Assembly (NCBI RefSeq): GCF_018263925.1
Contig: NZ_JAEVHF010000006.1
Location: forward strand, 62,001 to 126,000
Length of the DNA stretch: 64,000 nucleotides
Direction: 5' to 3'
From: Kistimonas asteriae
Lineage (GTDB): Bacteria > Pseudomonadota > Gammaproteobacteria > Pseudomonadales > Endozoicomonadaceae
The stretch's first letter is position 1; the number at the start of each line of letters is the position of its first letter. Positions 25,571 to 34,554 of the stretch are shown piece after piece. Position numbers and translations under genes: made by a program. The notes under the pieces are model-generated. The model did no database searches, had not been told where the DNA came from, and saw only the letters and a program-made list of their open reading frames with translations.

Positions 25571-26977
25571 ATGCCTTATGTCTTACCCGCAACCGTATTG
25601 GCTGTTGCACTGATCTCGCTGGCCTTATCCCCCAACGCCGGAAAAAACGACAGTTTCTTTCGGGGACACAACATCAACGGCCAGGCACCAGGGTTGTTGA
25701 TGCTGGTTTTTTCCCAGGTCACCACCTGGATTTTTGCCCGATCGCTGATGAATGCCGCGATCCTGGGATATTACTATGGTCTCTGGGGCACACTGGCGTA
25801 TGCCACGTATTACCTCTCCTTTCTGACCGGTGGACTGATCATTGACAGTCTGCGATTTCGCCATAACTGCAACAGTGTGCAGGATTTCCTGAGGCAACGC
25901 TTTGGTACGGTCGGGACACGCTGTTACAACCTGGTGATCGGTGTGCGGCTGATCAGCGAAGTCTTTGCCAATTTACTAGTATTCGGCCTGCTGTTTGGGG
26001 CGGCAGGTAGCCAGCAATACATTGGTGCCATTGCCGCCTTCTCATTATTAACACTGTTCTACGCAGGGCGCGGTGGATTACACGCCTCTCTTCGCACCGA
26101 TGTCTTCCAGATGGGGCTTTTCCTCGCGGTGCTATTGACCCTGGTCGCCCTGATGCTGGGACACAGTGAGTTCTCGACGACAGATTTCCTGTTCAAGCCC
26201 TTCGAGTTCTCTGACCCGGGCGTGGTATTGATTGCTGTTGCCCTGCTTCAAGTCATTAGCTATCCCATGCATGACCCTGTGATGATGGATCGCGGTTTTA
26301 TTGCCGATCGAAAAACGACACAGCGCAGTTTTCTCCATGCCAGCTGGATTAGCGTGTTCTGTATTATCCTGTTTGGTTTATTAGGCGTATTTGCCGGCGC
26401 CCATGCCCAGTCCGGTGAAGCCATGAATGCCGTCTTGACCCGGCTGTTGGGTGAAGTCCCCATGCTGCTGTTCAGCTTTGCCCTGGTAATCTCTGCCATG
26501 TCGACACTGGATTCGACGCTTTCCAGCGCAGCAAAGCTGATTGTCAGTGACATGAAGCTGGGCGTAGAGAGCGTAGCCAATGGTCGCAAAGTCATGGTGC
26601 TGTTCATGCTGGCAGGACTGGTCATGATCTACCTGGGTCCAAATGATCTGTTCAGTGCGGTCGCGGTCAGCGGTACCGCGTCCATGTACCTGACACCCGT
26701 TATCCTGTTCTCACTCTGGGGTGGACGCATTGATATACCGGTATGGAGTTACCTGGTCGCTTTTATCGTGGCATTAGCCGGCGCCGGGCTCTATTTCACA
26801 GAAACCGCCGGTTACCTGCACCTGATGGAACCTCTTTTTGGCACCGTACATAAATACAATAAGCTGCTGGTTATCTGTCTGGCCGTATTGGCGGTTGGCT
26901 GCGGTGCCTTTGCACTCGGTATGCAGTTATCGCGCAAGAAAATAGCAAACGTCGTTTATTCCGCAGGTGATGCATGA
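25571..26977 (+). CDS. Sodium:solute symporter (SSS family)
   Basis: This 468-residue Na+-coupled symporter has about 12-13 membrane segments. ATG 25571 is chosen because AAGGG lies 7 bases before it; a TTG two codons upstream is also in frame. The helix with SAMSTLDSTLSSAAKLIVSD (about residues 315-334) is the SSS sodium-site region. The substrate is unknown. The stop overlaps the start of the metallophosphoesterase gene by four bases (ATGA), so the pair is translationally coupled and probably works together. Confidence 0.9.
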   Translation: MPYVLPATVLAVALISLALSPNAGKNDSFFRGHNINGQAPGLLMLVFSQVTTWIFARSLMNAAILGYYYGLWGTLAYATYYLSFLTGGLIIDSLRFRHNCNSVQDFLRQRFGTVGTRCYNLVIGVRLISEVFANLLVFGLLFGAAGSQQYIGAIAAFSLLTLFYAGRGGLHASLRTDVFQMGLFLAVLLTLVALMLGHSEFSTTDFLFKPFEFSDPGVVLIAVALLQVISYPMHDPVMMDRGFIADRKTTQRSFLHASWISVFCIILFGLLGVFAGAHAQSGEAMNAVLTRLLGEVPMLLFSFALVISAMSTLDSTLSSAAKLIVSDMKLGVESVANGRKVMVLFMLAGLVMIYLGPNDLFSAVAVSGTASMYLTPVILFSLWGGRIDIPVWSYLVAFIVALAGAGLYFTETAGYLHLMEPLFGTVHKYNKLLVICLAVLAVGCGAFALGMQLSRKKIANVVYSAGDA

Positions 26978-27831
26978 TTCGCGATCTCGGTGAATTGAAA
27001 GGACCCGTTCTGCTATTTGGAGGCCCTTACAGCAATTTGCAGGCAACCCTAGCGATACGTCGTGAAGCAGAGCGACTGGGCATTCCTCCAGAACGAACCA
27101 TATGTACCGGAGACGTTGTCGCTTACTTTGCCGATGTCGAGTCAACCATAGATATGGTTCGAAACTGGGACATTCATGTGCTGATGGGTAACTGTGAAGA
27201 ATCCCTGGGATTTTCTGCTAACGACTGTGGTTGCGGGTTTAATGAAGGCACCACCTGCGACTTGCTGTCCCGACAGTGGTACGCCCATGCAGATCGCCAG
27301 ATCAGTGAATCCAACCGGCTCTGGATGCAAACGCTACCCCGAACCCTTCGTTTCACTTGGTGCAACCTTACATTCACCGTCGTACACGGAACATTATCGT
27401 CCATTAATCAGTTTGTATTCCCATCAACGTCCGATGCCGTTAAACAGGCGGACATAAAACGTGCAGAAACGGACTGCATTATCGCTGGCCACTGTGGTTT
27501 GCCCTTTGCCCAGAAAACCGAAGCGGGTTATTGGTTGAATGCCGGTGTCATCGGCATGCCTGCCAACGATGGCACCCGTGATACCTGGTATGCCCTGCTT
27601 GACAGCGACAATGGTCAACCCGTGTTCCAGTTACAACGGCTGACTTACGACTGGCACGCTACCGTTGCCACCATGGTAGAACACGCTATGGATAATGGTT
27701 ATGCGAAAGCACTGGCTACAGGTCTTTGGCCCAGCTTGGATGTTCTGCCAAACGTTGAACGTAAACAGCAAGGTATCCCACTCGCACCTCTTGCATGGGA
27801 AATCAGCGCCACAAAACAACTGGATTATTGA
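26974..27831 (+). CDS. Metallophosphoesterase-like protein with divergent metal motif
   Basis: This 285-residue protein has the calcineurin-like phosphoesterase fold, with motifs in order: FGGPYSNLQA (about 15-24) in place of the usual GDxHxN, CTGDVVAYFADVE (41-53), MGNCEE (about 71) in place of GNHD, VVHGT (about 131) and AGHCGLPF (about 166). Loss of the Asp and His in motif 1 is striking. I recall similar FGGPYSNL / GNCEE / AGHCGLPF blocks in homologues, so this looks like a subfamily trait and not decay. It overlaps the SSS symporter by four bases. A role in modifying or sensing the imported solute is inference. Confidence 0.8.
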   Translation: MIRDLGELKGPVLLFGGPYSNLQATLAIRREAERLGIPPERTICTGDVVAYFADVESTIDMVRNWDIHVLMGNCEESLGFSANDCGCGFNEGTTCDLLSRQWYAHADRQISESNRLWMQTLPRTLRFTWCNLTFTVVHGTLSSINQFVFPSTSDAVKQADIKRAETDCIIAGHCGLPFAQKTEAGYWLNAGVIGMPANDGTRDTWYALLDSDNGQPVFQLQRLTYDWHATVATMVEHAMDNGYAKALATGLWPSLDVLPNVERKQQGIPLAPLAWEISATKQLDY

Positions 27832-27842
27832 TCGTCATCACA

Positions 27843-27873
27843 GGCATTAGATGCAATCTAATCATCTAATGCC
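27843..27873. terminator. Hairpin between convergent genes
   Basis: A perfect 11-bp stem (GGCATTAGATG / CATCTAATGCC) with a 9-base loop lies just after the metallophosphoesterase stop. There is no clear T-run. Confidence 0.5.
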
Positions 27874-27905
27874 AACGCTTCCATGCTCATTCAAGACATC
27901 AACTA

Positions 27906-28481
27906 TTACTCACTAAACAAATAAGGAAACAAACGACGTTTTTCCTGATCGTCCAGTAATAACATTCTGGAAACATTCGTCTCTGGAATCCGTTCAGAAT
28001 CAGGGTACTTACTCAGCACCTGTTCCAGCTGTTCTTCCCGAATAATATGCAGCAACGGGTAGGGGGACCGATTGGTTAAATTTTCGGCATCATCCGGATC
28101 ACTGCCGGCAAAACAGTAGTCAGGATGAAAACTGGCCAGCTGGTATTGACCTTCCCAGCCACTTCGCTGAAGTTGGAAATTGGCCAGATCAAGAAACAGG
28201 GTATAGTCCATGAAATCGGACAATAAATGTGGAATCACCAGTAGCGTGGTTTCAATCTCAGTGGCCGGGGTCTTATCAATGAGTTCCAGTTCCTGCTGAA
28301 GAGCTTCCAACAGAACCTCTTCGCTATCGGTCTGGGTGACGGTAATGCGTATCCGTTTCTGACGGCGGGGCCTGGCTGCAAATGGGCACAGGTTTAAACC
28401 AATCACCACATCATCAAGCCACTGCTGTATACGCTCAACTTCCTGCACTCTGCTTATACCTCGCCTATGAGTTATACACAC
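27906..28481 (-). CDS. DUF1415 family protein
   Basis: This 191-residue soluble protein matches the DUF1415 family by the N-terminal block VVIGLNLCPFAARPRR (about residues 25-40) and later FHPDYCFAGSDPDDAENLTN, NRSPYPLLHIIREE and the closing PYLF. It is found in many gammaproteobacteria and its function is not known. The exact start is uncertain because the first ~12 residues are not typical. It is a single gene. Confidence 0.85.
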   Translation of the reverse strand: MCITHRRGISRVQEVERIQQWLDDVVIGLNLCPFAARPRRQKRIRITVTQTDSEEVLLEALQQELELIDKTPATEIETTLLVIPHLLSDFMDYTLFLDLANFQLQRSGWEGQYQLASFHPDYCFAGSDPDDAENLTNRSPYPLLHIIREEQLEQVLSKYPDSERIPETNVSRMLLLDDQEKRRLFPYLFSE

Positions 28482-28692
28482 CTCTGAAGCAAATCATCAC
28501 ACAATATTGACGATACCTATGTCTTTCGGAGCCTGATTCCAAGCTTATATTAAAATCCCACTGTCGTACGTATAAATCTGTAGCCAAACCCCTTCAGAAC
28601 CCGTCGTTCATCCCGTATCCTTTGCAACGATTACGGACAGTTACATATCCCTGCCCGCAAGAACATCAAAAAAGACAAACAAGGAGTACACC

Positions 28693-29724
28693 ATGACTGT
28701 GCGCACTTTCGCACGTTCCGTGATTGGCTTGGCCGTTGCGGCGGCAATCAGTGGTACAGCGGTCGCTGAAGGCGTTGTGGATAAAGGCGTGACCTTTACC
28801 ATTGGCGGTGCATATACCGATTTCGACAGCTATCGCGGCCTGGATAACAAGTGGGCGCCGGAACTGGGTATCGGCTACCGTTACAACGACCGTTTCAGCG
28901 TCGAAGGTATTTATTCCGAATTCAAGACTGATCAGAAAGGTGGCAACGATGCCCGCCTGAGAAATTACCGTCTTGATGCTTTCTACGATCTTCAGCCTTT
29001 CTCTGGCGGTGTGACACCTTACATCGTCGCCGGTATCGGTGAACTGCACGAGAACCTGCAGCACGCCAGCGACCGAGAAGACACCCGCATGAACATGGGT
29101 GTAGGTCTGCGCAAGGCCCTAACGCCGAACCTGTCTGTCCGTGGTGACCTGCGCGCCATCCGCAGCCTGGACTACAACCAGACGGAAGGCATGATGAATG
29201 TCGCCCTGACCTGGACCTTTGGCGAACCAGCGGCACAACCCGTTGAGGCCGTGGTTGAGGAAACCATCGTTGAAGAAACCGTTATCGCACCGCTGGATAG
29301 CGACAATGACGGCGTCCTGGATGCCGACGACCTCTGTCCGGGTACACCGGCAGGCGCCACTGTTGACGCTACCGGCTGTGTACCCCAGGAAGAGATTGAC
29401 CTGCTGGTTGAGTTCGATTTCGATTCCGCCAACATTACCGATGGCGCAATGACCCGCATCGCTGAAATGGGTGAATTCCTGCAGCGTTATCCGGAAATCA
29501 GCATTCGTGTCGAAGGCCACACTGACGACAGTGGCCCTGCTGCCTACAACAAGTCTCTGTCTCAGCGTCGCGCCGATTCGGTTCGTACCGTGTTGCTTGA
29601 ACAGTACGACATTGACGGCAGCCGCATTGAAGCCGTTGGTGTGGGTGAGGAAGATCCCATTGCCGACAACAGCACACTGGCTGGTCGTAAGCAGAACCGC
29701 CGCGTAGTCGCAGAAGTGCTCTAA
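28693..29724 (+). CDS. OmpA/OprF-type outer-membrane protein
   Basis: This 343-residue protein has a signal peptide (residues 1-25, ending AVA-EG) and an N-terminal eight-strand beta-barrel (about 30-175). An acidic linker (VEETIVEETV) leads to a thrombospondin-type-3 calcium-binding repeat (DSDNDGVLDADDLCPGTPAG, about 202-221), and a C-terminal OmpA peptidoglycan-binding domain follows (about 235-343; VEGHTDDSG near 275 is diagnostic). It ties the outer membrane to the cell wall and probably acts as a structural porin. An AAGGAG site precedes ATG 28693, and a strong terminator follows. Confidence 0.94.
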   Translation: MTVRTFARSVIGLAVAAAISGTAVAEGVVDKGVTFTIGGAYTDFDSYRGLDNKWAPELGIGYRYNDRFSVEGIYSEFKTDQKGGNDARLRNYRLDAFYDLQPFSGGVTPYIVAGIGELHENLQHASDREDTRMNMGVGLRKALTPNLSVRGDLRAIRSLDYNQTEGMMNVALTWTFGEPAAQPVEAVVEETIVEETVIAPLDSDNDGVLDADDLCPGTPAGATVDATGCVPQEEIDLLVEFDFDSANITDGAMTRIAEMGEFLQRYPEISIRVEGHTDDSGPAAYNKSLSQRRADSVRTVLLEQYDIDGSRIEAVGVGEEDPIADNSTLAGRKQNRRVVAEVL

Positions 29725-29750
29725 ACGGCATAAGCTGGTAATCCTAAAAA

Positions 29751-29774
29751 GGCTGGTTAGTACCAGCCTTTTTT
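29751..29774 (+). terminator. Terminator after the OmpA-type gene
   Basis: A 7-bp stem GGCTGGT / ACCAGCC, flanked by A-run and T-run, with six T after it. Confidence 0.92.
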
Positions 29775-29885
29775 ATTGGAGAAAGCAAACCCGTACCAAA
29801 TGAACCTGTTCAATATATAAAACAGCCGTTATGCTCACTCTTCACCCTTACTGAGCCACAGATAATAACCACAGGATGTTTCAGT

Positions 29886-30254
29886 ATGAGTATTGCTATC
29901 AGCGACATTGTATTCTTTGATCAATCGACCGCTGAAAAAGAATCCTATCAGGCTGAAGAAGAGAAGCGAATTGACGGCAATCCGCTTCAGGCCGTCATCA
30001 ATCATTACTCTGACAGCAGCAATCAGTTCCACGCCGGTCTCTGGGAATCTGAAACCGGCTGCTGGCATGTTCACTATACCGAACATGAGTTCTGCCAGAT
30101 TCTGGAAGGTGTCTCCATTGTCCGCGATAAAAACGGCAACGAACGTACACTGAAAACAGGCGACAACTTTGTCATTCCCGCAGGCTTTGAGGGTGAATGG
30201 GAAGTGGTAGAACCCTGTCGCAAAATCTATGTTATTTTTGAGCCTACCGCCTAA
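29886..30254 (+). CDS. Cupin-domain protein (DUF861/EutQ-like)
   Basis: This 122-residue single-domain cupin matches the EutQ / ureidoglycine-aminohydrolase-like cupin group. It shows HVHYTEHEFCQILEGVSIVR (about residues 61-80) and GDNFVIPAGFEGEWEVVEP (about 95-113), the two cupin motifs. Small proteins of this group often bind metals or small acids; no substrate is known. It starts at ATG 29886 after an AGGATG-like site. The next gene begins 66 bases later. Confidence 0.85.
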   Translation: MSIAISDIVFFDQSTAEKESYQAEEEKRIDGNPLQAVINHYSDSSNQFHAGLWESETGCWHVHYTEHEFCQILEGVSIVRDKNGNERTLKTGDNFVIPAGFEGEWEVVEPCRKIYVIFEPTA

Positions 30255-30320
30255 TCATCAGGCCTATGGTCGCACATGCGTTTAAACGACAAAGAATTGC
30301 TATCTTGTCTGGTAAACGGG

Positions 30321-30677
30321 ATGAAACGAGCATTGTTCTGCAGTATCGCCGTCGTGGCAGCAAGTGCCATCGCCAGCCCTCCCGAATGGGAGGGGCTGTA
30401 CACCTACGGCCATGAGGTGAACAGCTTTCATCCCTGTGGAAGCCGCCAGGAGTATTGGGTCAGCACCTCCCCTGCGATCAATCGCCAATTACGCGACTTT
30501 GTCACACAGCATACGTCAGAAATCTATCAGCCCGTTTATTTACGTTTGCGTGGACGGCTCAGCATGGAAAAAGGCGATGGTTTTGCAGCCGACTACGATG
30601 GCTTAATGAATATTCAGGACGTTATCACTTTCAGTGAATACGCCCCTGTGCATTGCATACCACAAGAATCACAATGA
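30321..30677 (+). CDS. Exported protein with NlpE-type C-terminal (OB-like) domain
   Basis: This 118-residue protein starts at ATG 30321, where a signal peptide begins (MKRALFCSIAVVAASAIAS); the frame is open 15 codons further up, without an export signal. The mature part (GLYTYGHEVNSFHPCGSRQE, YWVSTSPAI, DGFAADYDGLMNIQDV) resembles the small OB-like domain found with NlpE/copper-sensing lipoproteins. Two Cys residues could form a disulphide. The N-terminus lacks a lipobox, so it is probably periplasmic. Its role is unknown. Confidence 0.6.
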   Translation: MKRALFCSIAVVAASAIASPPEWEGLYTYGHEVNSFHPCGSRQEYWVSTSPAINRQLRDFVTQHTSEIYQPVYLRLRGRLSMEKGDGFAADYDGLMNIQDVITFSEYAPVHCIPQESQ

Positions 30678-30772
30678 TCTTTCACTGGGTGACCTATCGT
30701 ACTGCGGTACTCTTAAGCCATAAGCGCAGGACTTATTCAATTATGCGATTAAGGCATTCACGAAATTTTTCT

Positions 30773-31396
30773 TCACTCGCCATTAGACCTACAACTAGAC
30801 AGAGCGGCTTCAGCACAGACTGAAACGCCCTTGATAAGCTGCTCCAACGACATAAATGGCTCTTTACCTTGCAATGCCTGTTCGGGAAGTAAAGGGATAT
30901 GTATGAAACCTGCCGGGATTGGGTTGGCACATAGTGAATGCATAATGCCATAGAACAAATGGTTACAGACAAATGTACCCGCACTGTTTGATACTGATGC
31001 GGGTATCCCGGCCTGCCTCATCGCTGCCACCATCCTCTTAATGGGTAACCTACTGAAATAGGCAGCAGGTCCACCGTCGACTACCGGCTGATCAGTGGGC
31101 TGATTACCCTCATTATCAACGAGTCGAAAATCATCAATATTAATCGCAACCCGCTCCGGCATAATTCCTGATCGCCCTGGAGCCAGACCCAACATGAGCA
31201 CCGCATGTGGTTGATACTGTGATATAGCTGTATTCACAATCTCAATCGACTGTTTGTGGACTACCGGAACGGTAATCGTCTTAACGACACCACCTTGCGG
31301 TAACTCAGTCCCTTCAAGAACCTTTATGACTTCCAATGCAGGGTTCGTCGACATACCGCCAAAAGGCTCAAACCCACTGATTAAAACCTTTTTCAT
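30773..31396 (-). CDS. pcp: Pyroglutamyl-peptidase I
   Basis: This 207-residue cytosolic cysteine peptidase (family C15) removes N-terminal pyroglutamate from peptides. All three catalytic residues are seen: Glu81 in MPERVAIN, Cys144 in SNSAGTFVCNHLFYG and His166 in FIHIPLLPEQ. The start at ATG 31396 (MKKVLISGFEPFGG) matches the family and has GGGGTGAT before it. The frame extends upstream to 31510 with a hydrophobic segment, but that is probably not translated. It lies alone on this strand. Confidence 0.95.
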   Translation of the reverse strand: MKKVLISGFEPFGGMSTNPALEVIKVLEGTELPQGGVVKTITVPVVHKQSIEIVNTAISQYQPHAVLMLGLAPGRSGIMPERVAINIDDFRLVDNEGNQPTDQPVVDGGPAAYFSRLPIKRMVAAMRQAGIPASVSNSAGTFVCNHLFYGIMHSLCANPIPAGFIHIPLLPEQALQGKEPFMSLEQLIKGVSVCAEAALSSCRSNGE

Positions 31397-31738
31397 AGCT
31401 ATCACCCCAATCACAGAAGGCATTGATTGAACAATCAGAATAACGTTCATCAGCAAAGGTAGTCCAACCAGTAAACCTGTTAAAAAGCGACCAGCCTTCA
31501 ATGGGCTCACCGTAAATAACTAGCCGACTGAGATGCCTACGCCAATCAACATATAGCGTTATACAGGAATGGCATGCGCTTAGTGTGAAAACGGTCAATT
31601 TCTAACCACCCCCTGATTTGGTACATTGGTACACAACTAAAACTCTATGAGCACAGGGTTTTAGTGATAGGCGGAAAAAACCGTGATCACACATAGTGAC
31701 AATAAAAACAAGAATTGCTGAAAAAGGAGTTTTACACC
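31397..31738. other. Gap between pcp and the beta-helix/cytochrome gene
   Basis: About 340 bases between divergent genes. It holds both promoters. No RNA gene or clear repeat was seen. The in-frame upstream extension of pcp crosses it but lacks support. Confidence 0.4.
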
Positions 31739-34156
31739 ATGCACAACGCAGGACGTATGAGTAGAGGACGATTATGGCTATTTGCCATCGTCGTTTTATT
31801 GCAGGCCTCCCTCGCCCGAAGTTATGAACACATCATCCGCCTTGACGCTTCCGATGACCTCCAATACAAACTCCAAAGTGCCTTCATTGGCGCCAAGCCT
31901 GACACCTTGATTGAACTCCCTGCAGGTACCTTCAAGTTTGACGATGAAGTGGTGCTGGATGTCTCCCATGTCACCATCCGCGGCCAGGGTATGGACAAGA
32001 CCATCCTCAGCTTCAAGGATCAGCCCGCCGGCGCCCAGGGCATGCTGGTTCTGGCTGATGCCTTTACGATTGAAGACCTGGCCATTGAAGATACCGCCGG
32101 TGACGGCCTGCGGATGGAAGGTGCCAACGGTATCACTGTACGCCGGGTGCGGGTTGAGTGGACCAATGGCGCCGATGAAGAAAATGGCGCTTATGGCCTC
32201 TATCCCGTGCTCAGCCAGAATGTGCTGATTGAGGACAGTGTGGTAAAAGGCGCGTCTGACGCTGGTATCTACGTCGGCCAGTCCCGCAACATCATCGTGC
32301 GCCGCAATATTGCTGAATACAATGTGGCGGGTATCGAGATTGAGAACAGCCTGTATGCTGACGTTTATCAGAATGTAGCCCGGTACAATACCGGTGGCAT
32401 CCTGATCTTTGACCTGCCGGGCCTGTCACAGGCTGGCGCTTACAGCCGCGTTTACGATAACGATATCTACGAGAATAACACCGGCAACTTCGCACCGGCC
32501 GGTAACATCGTCGGCAGTGTCCCCGCCGGCACCGGTGTGATGGTGATGGCAACAGACCATGTTGAAATCTTCAACAACCGCATCACCAACAACCGAACGA
32601 CAGGTGTCATCATAACCAGTTACGTGGCGATCTCTGTTATCAACAACCTGCCCATACCGGATGGCTATGATCCGTTTCCGGAATTTATCAATATCCATGA
32701 CAACCGGATCAACCGTCCCAAAGTACCCTACTACGACGGCAGTGATGTAAACCTGCTGATCAACATTCTGCATATGAACAGCTTCAAGGTCGTGGGCGAT
32801 ACCATCATTGATGGCCTGTTTGCCTCCAGCCGTGAAGCCGCAGGCATCTGTTACCGGAAAAACTATAGGGACAAACTGAAAGTTATCCCGTCTGATTTCA
32901 GTAACCTGCAGCTGGCCAACGACAATAACTGGTACAACGACGCGCTCGGTATCCCTGGCGGTCCTGTCGACAAGAACAAAAGACCGTTTAACTGTCAGCA
33001 ACTGGCTCTGGCTGACGTCGTACTGCAACCCTGGCCACCCGTGCCTGCAACCGGCGGCGACGGCTACACCGATGAAGAAATTGCCGCACGCTGTTCCGCA
33101 ACCGGCACCGGCGTCAATTGGGCAGCTGCTGACGTTAACTGCCCGAACCTGTCTGATTACCGGCTGTTTGCAGATGTCAGTGATCCTACGGCCAACAGCA
33201 ACGGCGGTTTTCCCTATGATATGACAACACCGCTGTTCTCGGATTATGCCAACAAATACCGTTTCATCTTCCTGCCACCGGGCACACAGGCACAGTATAC
33301 CGAGACAGGTCCATTAACCTTCCCGGTGGGTACGATCATCACCAAGACTTTCGCGATTCCTGCTAACGTTGCGCAACCAGGTATCAACGAAAATGTGATC
33401 GAAACCCGCCTGCTGATTCGCCGTATAGACGGCTGGGAACGTCTGCCCTATATCTGGGAAAAAGACATGAGTAACGCCTATCTGGCACTGGGCGGTGGTC
33501 GTGAAATGGTCACGTTTGTGGATCTGGAAGGCGAAACGGTTACAGCATCGTACGGTGTTCCGAACGCCAACCAGTGCACCAGCTGTCATGGCAACAAGGG
33601 CCAGGATCTGCCCGTTGGCCCCAAGGCCCGGTTACTGAACAAGACCTATGCCTATGCTGAGCAACTGGGGCTTAATGGCAGCATGAATCAGTTGGATGTG
33701 ATGGCATCACTGGGTCTGCTGGCAGGCTCACCGGGCTCTGCAGCGGCACCGAAGACACCGATCTGGAATGATCCCACCACCGGCAGCCTGGAAGCTCGAG
33801 CCAAAGCCTATCTGGATGTGAACTGTGCCCACTGCCACGGTGGCGGCGGACGCGCCTTCGGTACCGGCCTGCTGCTTAACGAGTTCCTGTCCGTAGACCG
33901 CACCTATGGCCTGTGCAAAAGTCCGGTGGCCGCAGGGCGGGGTTCCGGTGGCCTGAGCTACGATATCGCGCCGGGTGATCCCGATAATTCCATCCTGGTC
34001 TACCGGATGGCCTCTAACGATCCGGCAATCCGGATGCCGGAACTGGGCCGCAGCACCGTGCATAAGGAAGGGTTGGCGCTGGTGCGCGACTGGGTCAGCA
34101 GCCTGGATGGCGCCTGCGAGGCACCACAAGCCCAGGCGATGCTGACCGGGCACTGA
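31739..34156 (+). CDS. Fusion of parallel beta-helix domain and di-haem c-type cytochrome
   Basis: This 805-residue exported protein starts at ATG 31739 (GGAG about 9 bases before) with a signal peptide (about residues 1-27). Residues about 35-370 are a right-handed beta-helix with repeating IRGQGM, GITVRRVRVEW and NVLIEDSVV-like rungs. Residues about 450-800 are a c-type cytochrome domain with two haem sites, CTSCH (613-617) and CAHCH (696-700), of the SO_2930/HNE_0200 type. In other bacteria the two parts are usually separate neighbouring genes of unknown role; here they are one protein. It would sit in the periplasm or on the cell surface and could bind a polymer and carry electrons. Confidence 0.85.
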   Translation: MHNAGRMSRGRLWLFAIVVLLQASLARSYEHIIRLDASDDLQYKLQSAFIGAKPDTLIELPAGTFKFDDEVVLDVSHVTIRGQGMDKTILSFKDQPAGAQGMLVLADAFTIEDLAIEDTAGDGLRMEGANGITVRRVRVEWTNGADEENGAYGLYPVLSQNVLIEDSVVKGASDAGIYVGQSRNIIVRRNIAEYNVAGIEIENSLYADVYQNVARYNTGGILIFDLPGLSQAGAYSRVYDNDIYENNTGNFAPAGNIVGSVPAGTGVMVMATDHVEIFNNRITNNRTTGVIITSYVAISVINNLPIPDGYDPFPEFINIHDNRINRPKVPYYDGSDVNLLINILHMNSFKVVGDTIIDGLFASSREAAGICYRKNYRDKLKVIPSDFSNLQLANDNNWYNDALGIPGGPVDKNKRPFNCQQLALADVVLQPWPPVPATGGDGYTDEEIAARCSATGTGVNWAAADVNCPNLSDYRLFADVSDPTANSNGGFPYDMTTPLFSDYANKYRFIFLPPGTQAQYTETGPLTFPVGTIITKTFAIPANVAQPGINENVIETRLLIRRIDGWERLPYIWEKDMSNAYLALGGGREMVTFVDLEGETVTASYGVPNANQCTSCHGNKGQDLPVGPKARLLNKTYAYAEQLGLNGSMNQLDVMASLGLLAGSPGSAAAPKTPIWNDPTTGSLEARAKAYLDVNCAHCHGGGGRAFGTGLLLNEFLSVDRTYGLCKSPVAAGRGSGGLSYDIAPGDPDNSILVYRMASNDPAIRMPELGRSTVHKEGLALVRDWVSSLDGACEAPQAQAMLTGH

Positions 34157-34318
34157 TAAGCCTTTCCACCTACCCTTCATACGACAGTGACAATGCTCCC
34201 GCATTGTCACTGTTATTCAGCCTTTTTCATTCGGTCATTACCTAGTGCACTGGAACCATCGTCTTTGCTAAGTTGGTATTGCCTGGGAATAACTGTAACC
34301 ACGAGGCATGTACTGATC

Positions 34319-34450
34319 ATGACCATGCATACTGACAACAATCGTCGTACCGAAGCTGTAAAAGCGGCCTGCATGGTTATATCTGGACTTTTCTTTACCA
34401 TCGCTATCTGTGGCTTTTTCTTTTTTAGCCAGATCAGGCTGATGGTCTAA
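34319..34450 (+). CDS. Small ORF in the brnQ leader region, 43 aa
   Basis: A 43-residue frame from ATG 34319 with a charged N-terminus and one hydrophobic segment (MVISGLFFTIAICGFFFFSQ, residues 19-38). It ends 9 bases before a GC hairpin, and brnQ starts about 100 bases later. The layout copies that of the first brnQ (33-residue leader, hairpin, brnQ), but here the peptide is Phe/Ile-rich and not dominated by Val/Ile. It may be a leader peptide or a small membrane partner. Longer in-frame starts exist upstream but overlap nothing useful. Confidence 0.45.
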   Translation: MTMHTDNNRRTEAVKAACMVISGLFFTIAICGFFFFSQIRLMV

Positions 34451-34459
34451 AACAACGAC

Positions 34460-34485
34460 TGCCGGCCTGATCTGAAGCGCCGGCA
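34460..34485 (+). promoter_or_regulatory. GC hairpin upstream of the second brnQ
   Basis: A 7-bp perfect stem TGCCGGC / GCCGGCA with a 12-base loop. It is followed by GCAGAAC, 8 bases and GAATT (34487-34506), identical in motif and spacing to the block after the hairpin of the first brnQ. There is no U-run. Confidence 0.55.
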
Positions 34486-34554
34486 TGCAGAACTCCCACC
34501 TGAATTCTCTCAACCGGCCTCCAGACAGTCCGCCAGTCCCTAAGGGGGTGTACT

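Noticed and set aside
31397..31510. N-terminal extension of pcp with a hydrophobic segment
   Set aside because: The cytosolic family start at 31396 has a good ribosome site and matches known Pcp proteins; the extension does not.
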